From Bacillota bacterium (GTDB lineage: Bacteria; Bacillota; Bacilli; Desulfuribacillales; Desulfuribacillaceae), in the NCBI GenBank assembly GCA_023388635.1, contig JAEWFW010000015.1:1-29652 (forward strand): DNA of 29,652 bases, read 5' to 3'. The notes under the pieces are model-generated. The model made no database searches. It saw nothing but the letters and a program-made list of their open reading frames with translations, and was not told where the DNA came from. A program made the position numbers and the translations under genes. Shown in pieces: positions 24,701-29,652 of the stretch (position 1 is its first letter; every line of letters begins with the position of its first letter).

Positions 24701-24738
24701 GGGACCATAAAAAGATCAATCTTTATGGTCCCTTTTTT
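24701..24738 (+). terminator. Terminator of the fdhABC operon
   Basis: Perfect 11-bp stem GGGACCATAAA (24701-24711) / TTTATGGTCCC (24722-24732), then six T. Confidence 0.95.
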
Positions 24739-24771
24739 ACAATGTCCAAGTCACTGGATGTATCACTTAAT

Positions 24772-24801
24772 TTGCATACACAGAAAGACTTGTGATATAC
24801 T
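24772..24801 (+). promoter_or_regulatory. Promoter of fdhE-modE
   Basis: TTGCAT (24772-24777), 18 bases, TATACT (24796-24801), about 34 bases before the fdhE start. So fdhE is transcribed separately from fdhABC. Confidence 0.65.
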
Positions 24802-24835
24802 CAACCAAACATAGATTCTAGAAGGAGTTTTATAA

Positions 24836-25663
24836 ATGAGCGATTCGACAGTAAATCAAGAATATTTCAATATGCATAAAGAAATTATAGCCGAAGTTAG
24901 TCGATTGACTGATGAAGTTGAATTTAACGATTTAGTGTTAGTCGACAGTGAATTGCAAGAACAAATTCGCCAGTTGCATCCACTTTCATCGGTGATTGAT
25001 GTACCGGTAAATACTGAGCAATATCGAATGTTTATAAATAAGATTGCCGATATTGTATTATCTCATCAGCAGCAATTACAAGAGACTGTTACGTCAATTT
25101 TAGAATCATTGAAATCGGACGAGCAGATGGTTCTCTTAATAGAAGCGACGAAACAATTTAATCATTTTTATTTTGAGGACTTTTCAAAAAAACATAATTT
25201 AAATGCTCCAATTTTGCAATTTTTGTCGGAGTTGGCGTATAGACCATATATTAAAGCGTTTGCAAAGCTGGTAAATCCGAAAATTAATTTGGCACATTAT
25301 AACAACAATAAATGCCCAGTTTGCGGGGAACTCGTGCGAATTATACGAAGTGTGGATGAAGGCGGAAGAGAAGCATGTTGCGTGCGATGCAGTACGGTAT
25401 GGAACGCAAAGCGATTGCAATGCCCTCATTGTAAAAATGAAGATCATGAAAAACTTCGCTATATCACAGTTGGTGAAGATGAAGACCGAAAATTATATGT
25501 ATGCGAAGTATGCAAAGGGTACGTTAAATATATCAATACGCAGGAACTGCTTGTCCAGCCAGATTTCTTTTTAGTTGATTTGGAGACAATTTATTTGGAT
25601 ATTGTGGCAGACCAACAGGGATACGGAATCGATGTGGAGAGCGGGAATAATAAAGTTATGTAG
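24836..25663 (+). CDS. fdhE: Formate dehydrogenase accessory protein FdhE
   Basis: 275 residues. The C-terminal half has paired rubredoxin-like motifs: CPVCG (near 159), CCVRC (near 181), CPHC (near 197) and CEVC (near 222). FdhE helps mature Tat-exported formate dehydrogenases and in E. coli binds their catalytic subunits, which fits its place after fdhABC. GAAGGAG precedes the ATG. A ModE-like gene follows after about 15 bases. Confidence 0.93.
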   Translation: MSDSTVNQEYFNMHKEIIAEVSRLTDEVEFNDLVLVDSELQEQIRQLHPLSSVIDVPVNTEQYRMFINKIADIVLSHQQQLQETVTSILESLKSDEQMVLLIEATKQFNHFYFEDFSKKHNLNAPILQFLSELAYRPYIKAFAKLVNPKINLAHYNNNKCPVCGELVRIIRSVDEGGREACCVRCSTVWNAKRLQCPHCKNEDHEKLRYITVGEDEDRKLYVCEVCKGYVKYINTQELLVQPDFFLVDLETIYLDIVADQQGYGIDVESGNNKVM

Positions 25664-25678
25664 CGGGAGGTGAATCGA

Positions 25679-26014
25679 TTGCATAAAATGAAATCGAAGT
25701 CGAAAATATGGCTTGGTGTGGAAGACGAAGTTGTGTATGGAGATGGAAGACAAGTTCTATTGAAGGCAATCGAACAGACAGGGTCTATTCGGCAAGCGGC
25801 GAGTAAATTAGGGATGTCCTACCGAGCAGCATGGGGAAAAATCAAGGCAACAGAAGAACGGCTAGGTATTGAACTTGTCAGTAAAAAGGCGGGCGGCACC
25901 GATAGCGGTACAGTACTTACAGAAAACGGAAAAGAGTTTATGAGAAAATTTGATGCTTTTAAGCAGGAAGCCAACCAATCCGTCGATTCGATCTACCAGA
26001 AGTATTTCGGATGA
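25679..26014 (+). CDS. modE: One-domain ModE-like molybdate/tungstate regulator
   Basis: 111 residues matching the N-terminal winged-helix domain of ModE: LLKAIEQTGSIRQAASKLGM, then SYRAAWGKIKATEERLG and GTVLTENGKEFMRKF. The C-terminal TOBE domains that bind oxyanion in E. coli ModE are absent, so ligand sensing must differ or occur through a partner. TTG 25679 is chosen because CGGGAGG lies 8 bases upstream; GTG 25670 overlaps that site. It is probably co-transcribed with fdhE and just upstream of an oxyanion importer it may control. Confidence 0.85.
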   Translation: MHKMKSKSKIWLGVEDEVVYGDGRQVLLKAIEQTGSIRQAASKLGMSYRAAWGKIKATEERLGIELVSKKAGGTDSGTVLTENGKEFMRKFDAFKQEANQSVDSIYQKYFG

Positions 26015-26029
26015 TCATAATTATAATTT

Positions 26030-26056
26030 AAAGTGCAGATATCTGCACTTTTTTTA
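26030..26056 (+). terminator. Terminator of fdhE-modE
   Basis: Perfect palindrome AAAGTGCAGAT / ATCTGCACTTT followed by T residues, 15 bases after the modE stop. Confidence 0.9.
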
Positions 26057-26081
26057 TTTGCACATAAACAAAAATACAAAT

Positions 26082-26110
26082 TTTTCATATGCTATTATCA
26101 CGGATACTAT
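26082..26110 (+). promoter_or_regulatory. Promoter candidate of the oxyanion ABC operon
   Basis: TTTTCA (26082-26087), 17 bases, TACTAT (26105-26110). A small dyad GATTG-N6-CAATC (26121-26136) sits just after the expected start and could be an operator. Confidence 0.5.
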
Positions 26111-26163
26111 TATAAAAGCGGATTGCGATATCAATCCAATCTTAGCAAAAGGAGATAAAAACA

Positions 26164-27216
26164 GTGGCGTATAGTAAAATGAGAAACGTATTTTTTTTGT
26201 TTATGGTATTCATTGCAGGAATTTGTATACTGGCAGGCTGTGGAGCGACGAAGGCAGGAGTGACAGAGACAGAAAGTAGCCAATCGCCTGAACAAATAGA
26301 AATCGCTTTTGCGTCCTGTTGCGTGACGGAAGATGTGACGACGAAGGTGTTAGTTCCGATGTTCGAAGATCAATGGGCGGAACGCACAGGAAATAAAGTG
26401 AAGATTTTACCGACGTTTGCCGGTTCAGGCACATTGACGAACAATATTGTCGGCGGTAATGATGTACAGGTGGCACTCCTTTCATCGGAGCTGTACGCAC
26501 AGCAACTGCGTGACAAAGGGTTGACGGAGACCGATTGGCGCACATTGCCTCATGACGGTGTGGCGATTAAATCGACGATTGTTTTTCTCGTGCGCGAGGG
26601 AAATCCAAAGCAGATTTACAGTTTTACAGATTTGACAAAACCGGGCGTTGAAATCATTCACTCCAGCCCCGACACATCGGGGGGCGCTCAATGGGCTATT
26701 TATGCGATCTATGGTTCTGCTCTTCGTGAGTCGGAACTGCAAACGGGAGTGCAAGACGAGCAAAGGGCATTTCAATTATTACAGAATGTAGAAAACAATG
26801 TCATCGCTATGCCAGAGTCAGCAAAGCAGGCAGCAGCACAATTTGATGCCGGTCAGGGTGATGTCATTATCACTTATGAGAATGAAGCATTGTTGGAATT
26901 ACAGAAAGGCAAACCATATGAGATGATCGTGCCGCAGCGCACCGTAGAGACAGGTTGGACTGTAGTTAAACTTGATAGTAATATTCAAACGAGTCAGGAA
27001 GAGATTGTCGATCAATTTATTACGTTTTTATACAGCGATGAAGCGCAGACTGCATATGCGGAGTATGGATACCGCTCCATTAATGACGACATCACGGCAA
27101 AATTTGACCAATATGCGGAGATTGATGACCCGTTTACATTAGACTATTTCGGTGGTGTAGAACGAGCGAGAGCAGAAATTATCGATCATTTATGGAAGCA
27201 AACACAAAAGAGGTGA
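26164..27216 (+). CDS. Sulfate/molybdate-type ABC transporter binding lipoprotein (Sbp family)
   Basis: 350 residues. The signal peptide ends in a lipobox (LAGC, Cys26), so it is lipid-anchored outside the membrane. The body resembles sulfate-binding proteins: FAGSGTLTNNIVGG, LPHDGVAIKSTIVFLVREGNPKQI split by one residue, and SSPDTSGGAQWAIYAIYG. The usual N-terminal DPTRE-like segment is replaced by SCCVTED, so specificity may differ. Given fdh, moeA and modE nearby, molybdate or tungstate is likelier than sulfate, but this is inference. GTG start with AGGAG 9 bases upstream. Confidence 0.85.
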   Translation: MAYSKMRNVFFLFMVFIAGICILAGCGATKAGVTETESSQSPEQIEIAFASCCVTEDVTTKVLVPMFEDQWAERTGNKVKILPTFAGSGTLTNNIVGGNDVQVALLSSELYAQQLRDKGLTETDWRTLPHDGVAIKSTIVFLVREGNPKQIYSFTDLTKPGVEIIHSSPDTSGGAQWAIYAIYGSALRESELQTGVQDEQRAFQLLQNVENNVIAMPESAKQAAAQFDAGQGDVIITYENEALLELQKGKPYEMIVPQRTVETGWTVVKLDSNIQTSQEEIVDQFITFLYSDEAQTAYAEYGYRSINDDITAKFDQYAEIDDPFTLDYFGGVERARAEIIDHLWKQTQKR

Positions 27217-27220
27217 TGAC

Positions 27221-27457
27221 ATGAAACGGCAAGAAGCAATTGAGGAGAATCGAAAGCAACAGAAAGCAATTGAGGAGAATCGAAAGCGACAGAAAGCAAT
27301 TGAGGAGAATCGAAAGCAACAGAAAGCAATCGAGGAGAATCGAAAGCGACAGAAGGCAATCGAGGAGAATCGAAAGCGCCAGAAAGCAATCGAGGAAAGT
27401 CGACAGCAACGGAAAGCAACTGGGGAGAGTCGTAAGCAATTGAGGGATATGAGATGA
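27221..27457 (+). CDS. 78-residue protein made of 10-residue repeats, inside the ABC operon
   Basis: Unrecognised. The ORF consists of about seven copies of a 10-residue unit (consensus AIEENRKRQK), highly charged and without hydrophobic runs, likely a single charged helix. Its ATG lies 4 bases after the binding-protein stop, with AGAGGTG upstream, and its end overlaps the permease start (ATGA), so it looks translationally coupled. Several differences between repeat units are silent (ATT/ATC, AAA/AAG, CGA/CGC/CGT) and others conservative (Q/R), hinting at selection on the protein. Other frames are also open because a 30-base unit without stops keeps them open. Confidence 0.6.
   Translation: MKRQEAIEENRKQQKAIEENRKRQKAIEENRKQQKAIEENRKRQKAIEENRKRQKAIEESRQQRKATGESRKQLRDMR
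27236..27445 (+). repeat. 30-base tandem repeat, seven units
   Basis: Units begin at 27236, 27266, 27296, 27326, 27356, 27386 and 27416, each starting GCAAT or GCAAC. The first three are nearly identical (alternating AAGCAACAG/AAGCGACAG). Divergence grows toward the 3' end and the last unit is poor. The unit length is a multiple of three, so copy-number change keeps the frame. Confidence 0.95.
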
Positions 27458-28332
27458 AACCTGCTAGACGTGATGGAAAGCCTTTTGCGGAATTACTGCA
27501 ACCGCAAGTTGGCTATTCCATCGAACGTAATATCAATTTGACACTCGCCGCTTTAACAATGATTATTTTCTTTATCCTGATCATGATGCCTTTAGGCGAG
27601 TTGTTTATGTATTCTGCAAAAGAAGGATTCTTCATATTTTTTGACCGGATTTTTCAGCCGGCGACATTGCACTCGCTGTTACTGACCTTTCAAATCGCGC
27701 TGTTTACAAGCGTAGTCAACATCGTTGTCGGTACGGCTATGGCGTTCGTTCTCGTAAGAACGAGAATACCGGGAAAGCGTATTATTGATGCCATAGTAGA
27801 TATTCCGTTAGCGATTCCAACCGTCGTTATTGGTTTTGCGCTGTTGCTATTATACAGTCCCAACGGATTTTTGGGTCAACATATTGTAGATAGTGGTATC
27901 CGGTTGATGTTTACGTTTCCAGGAATCTTGTTGGCGCACATATTCGTGACATTTCCGTATATGGTGAGACAGGTTGGAACGGTGTTAGAAAGTCTGGATA
28001 AGAATTATGAGAATGCTTCAAAAACATTGGGGGCAAACAGTTGGCAGACATTTTTCTATGTCACATTGCCGTCATTGAAAGCGGGGATCATAGCTGGCGG
28101 TGTGCTCGTCTTCGCTAAATCTTTGGGGGAATTTGGCGCGACCATGATGGTGTCGGGCAACTTGATGTTCAAGACGCGAACAGCACCGCTGCAGATTTAT
28201 TCCCTATTTAATACAGGAGATTTGGAAGGAGCCAGTGCTGTGGCGATTGTCCTGGCTGTGGCGTCATTTATCATACTATTTACGCTGAAAATTGTAACTT
28301 CGGGCAATAAGAGGGGTGGTACATTTGAGTAG
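27454..28332 (+). CDS. Sulfate/molybdate-type ABC transporter permease (CysT/ModB-like)
   Basis: 292 residues with six predicted membrane helices and the ATPase-contact (EAA) loop YENASKTLGANSWQTFFYVT, followed by LPSLKAGIIAGGVLVFAKS and LGEFGATMMVSGN, as in CysT and ModB. ATG overlaps the stop of the repeat ORF. Only one permease gene is present, as in molybdate/tungstate systems, whereas sulfate systems usually have CysT and CysW. It presumably forms a homodimer. Confidence 0.9.
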   Translation: MKPARRDGKPFAELLQPQVGYSIERNINLTLAALTMIIFFILIMMPLGELFMYSAKEGFFIFFDRIFQPATLHSLLLTFQIALFTSVVNIVVGTAMAFVLVRTRIPGKRIIDAIVDIPLAIPTVVIGFALLLLYSPNGFLGQHIVDSGIRLMFTFPGILLAHIFVTFPYMVRQVGTVLESLDKNYENASKTLGANSWQTFFYVTLPSLKAGIIAGGVLVFAKSLGEFGATMMVSGNLMFKTRTAPLQIYSLFNTGDLEGASAVAIVLAVASFIILFTLKIVTSGNKRGGTFE

Positions 28333-29389
28333 GGGCATTGAAATTATCGATTTAACGATGGAATACGGTGACATCATTGCGCTCGACCATGTCTCCCTGA
28401 AAGTAAGAAACGGTGAGATGTTGGCGGTGCTTGGACCGAGCGGATGCGGCAAATCCACTATGCTGTCCTTGATTTCCGGCTTGCAAACGCCGACAAGAGG
28501 TCAAATATATATTGACGACCAGCGAATCGATCATCTGCCGGCACAGCAACGGGGGATTGGATTTCTGTTTCAAAATTATGCATTGTTCCCGCATATGACG
28601 GTGCGTGAGAATATTGGCTATGGGTTGAAAATCAAGCGTATGCCACGCACGCATATCAAGCAGCGTGTCGATGAATTGTTAAAAACGATCGGTCTGTTTG
28701 AACATGTTGACAAAAAACCACATCAACTCAGCGGCGGTCAACAGCAGCGCGTAGCCTTGGCACGAGCGCTCGCACCGAAGCCGGACATTATACTGCTCGA
28801 TGAGCCGTTGAGTGCTTTGGATGTGAAAATTAGGCAGAAATTGCGCAGTGAATTAAAACAAATTCAGAAGGAATTAGGAATTACGACAATTCTTGTCACA
28901 CACGATCAGGAAGAAGCATTTCAATTGGGTGACAGGGTCGCCGTAATGAATCATGGAAGAATTGAGCAAATTGGTACACCGGCGGAAATATATGAGAACC
29001 CGGCAAGTGAATTTGTCGCGTGCTTTGTGGGAGAGATCAATGTTTTAACGGGATTCGTAAAAGCCGGGCAGGTACACGCGGGTAACCTGGTACTGGAGTT
29101 GCCGGAATCTTTAAAGGCATTGCCGTCGTATACACCGCTAAAAATCTTAATTCGTCCGGAGAATTTTAAATTAGTAAAAGCTGAGAGACAAGAAAATGCA
29201 GCTGGGACGGCATCGGGAATTCTCTGCGGTACGACATTTCTTGGTTCGCAGTTGAAACTTGAAGTTTTAATTGATAATGACCAAATTATACAAGTTACGA
29301 TGCCGAAAGATCAGGCAACGCACCACAAGCTGAGCACAGGGGATCAAGTGACGGTGTTCACGCTGGCAAATCAAGTAGTACCGGCATAG
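28325..29389 (+). CDS. Sulfate/molybdate-type ABC transporter ATPase (CysA/ModC-like)
   Basis: 354 residues with Walker A GPSGCGKST, Q-loop FLFQNYALFPH, signature LSGGQQQRVALARAL, Walker B IILLDEPLSALD and H-loop VTHDQEEA, then a C-terminal TOBE-like regulatory region (about 245-350). TTG 28325 is chosen because GAGGGG lies 8 bases upstream; a GTG at 28316 overlaps that site. It overlaps the permease end by 8 bases. It powers uptake of the oxyanion. Confidence 0.92.
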   Translation: MSRGIEIIDLTMEYGDIIALDHVSLKVRNGEMLAVLGPSGCGKSTMLSLISGLQTPTRGQIYIDDQRIDHLPAQQRGIGFLFQNYALFPHMTVRENIGYGLKIKRMPRTHIKQRVDELLKTIGLFEHVDKKPHQLSGGQQQRVALARALAPKPDIILLDEPLSALDVKIRQKLRSELKQIQKELGITTILVTHDQEEAFQLGDRVAVMNHGRIEQIGTPAEIYENPASEFVACFVGEINVLTGFVKAGQVHAGNLVLELPESLKALPSYTPLKILIRPENFKLVKAERQENAAGTASGILCGTTFLGSQLKLEVLIDNDQIIQVTMPKDQATHHKLSTGDQVTVFTLANQVVPA

Positions 29390-29400
29390 CAGTTCGCGGA

Positions 29401-29440
29401 GGTCGCCGCATGTGCGATGAAATCATATGCGGCGATCTTG
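29401..29440 (+). terminator. Terminator-like hairpin after the ABC operon
   Basis: GGTCGCCGCAT (29401-29411) pairs with ATGCGGCGATC (29427-29436); the following CTTGTCTTG is only weakly T-rich. Confidence 0.65.
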
Positions 29441-29442
29441 TC

Positions 29443-29471
29443 TTGACGAAAAAAAATACTGCTGATAAAAT
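29443..29471 (+). promoter_or_regulatory. guaA promoter
   Basis: TTGACG (29443-29448), 17 bases, TAAAAT (29466-29471), about 35 bases before the start codon. No purine riboswitch is visible in the short leader. Confidence 0.75.
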
Positions 29472-29505
29472 AACCCTTAATGTTATTGTTAAGGAGATGC
29501 TAAAT

Positions 29506-29652
29506 GTGCAAAAGCCCGAACAAAAAGTGTTAGTTCTTGACTTCGGTGGACAATTCAATCAATTAATTGCCAGAAGAATACGTGAACTAGGTGTATACAG
29601 CGAGCTTGTATCGAATAAAACTTCCATCCAAAAGTTACGGGAGCTCAATCCG
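29506..29652 (+). CDS. guaA: GMP synthase (glutamine-hydrolysing), 5' part only
   Basis: 49 codons before the window ends. KVLVLDFGGQFNQLIARRIR and ELGVYSEL are the start of the class I glutamine amidotransferase domain of GuaA, which converts XMP to GMP. GTG 29506 is chosen because AAGGAG lies 9 bases upstream; the ATG at 29497 abuts that site. Confidence 0.88.
   Translation, partial: MQKPEQKVLVLDFGGQFNQLIARRIRELGVYSELVSNKTSIQKLRELNP

Noticed and set aside
27179..27439. Leucine-rich minus-strand frames opposite the 30-base repeat
   Set aside because: They are open only because the repeat unit has no stops in those frames. They have no ribosome binding site and oppose a coupled operon gene.

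Overview
The window (29,652 bases) is a stretch of chromosome from an anaerobic, low-GC, Gram-positive-lineage bacterium (Bacillota). The signs are a perfect CIRCE operator before groESL, an S-layer-homology (SLH) surface protein, strong GGAGG ribosome binding sites with many GTG/TTG starts, and anaerobic molybdenum/tungsten and selenium enzymes. A Tat-exported selenocysteine formate dehydrogenase next to SLH proteins would suit the Negativicutes, but that placement is inference.

Layout. (1) 1-6077: two tandem YdhV-like oxidoreductases of the aldehyde:ferredoxin oxidoreductase (AOR) superfamily, the first cut by the window edge, with a YdhY-like 4Fe-4S protein before the second. A 1279-base IS3-family element sits in the loop of the first gene's terminator. 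What looks like the 5' end of a group IIC intron follows that terminator. The YdhY-like gene is separated from its Tat signal by a +1 frameshift. (2) 6094-11965: two divergent XRE-type regulators flank a promoter with a palindrome in its spacer; the rightward transcript carries a small XRE gene and a 1664-residue SLH surface protein. (3) 11855-14223: accessory island with an AlkA-like glycosylase whose tail reads through a terminator, a Phd/ParE-type toxin-antitoxin pair with a frameshifted toxin, and a second, intact pair pointing the other way. (4) 14324-16631: a triple 11-base repeat, a 79-residue Cys-containing protein and a MoeA fused to a binding-protein-like domain. (5) 16749-19667: CIRCE-groES-groEL and, convergent, ribosomal protein L25/Ctc. 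(6) 19871-24738: formate dehydrogenase operon fdhA (in-frame UGA = selenocysteine, with SECIS), fdhB, fdhC. (7) 24772-26056: fdhE and a one-domain ModE-like regulator. (8) 26082-29436: an oxyanion ABC importer operon (binding lipoprotein, a 78-residue ORF made of 30-base tandem repeats, permease, ATPase). (9) The start of guaA.

How it fits together. Most of the window serves pterin-based Mo/W enzymes: uptake of an oxyanion, sensing by a ModE-type protein, insertion into molybdopterin by MoeA, maturation by FdhE, and use in formate dehydrogenase and probably the YdhV-like enzymes. The FDH is predicted to oxidise formate outside the membrane and pass electrons through FdhB to the FdhC cytochrome b. 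All functions are inferred by reading the sequence; no database search was run.
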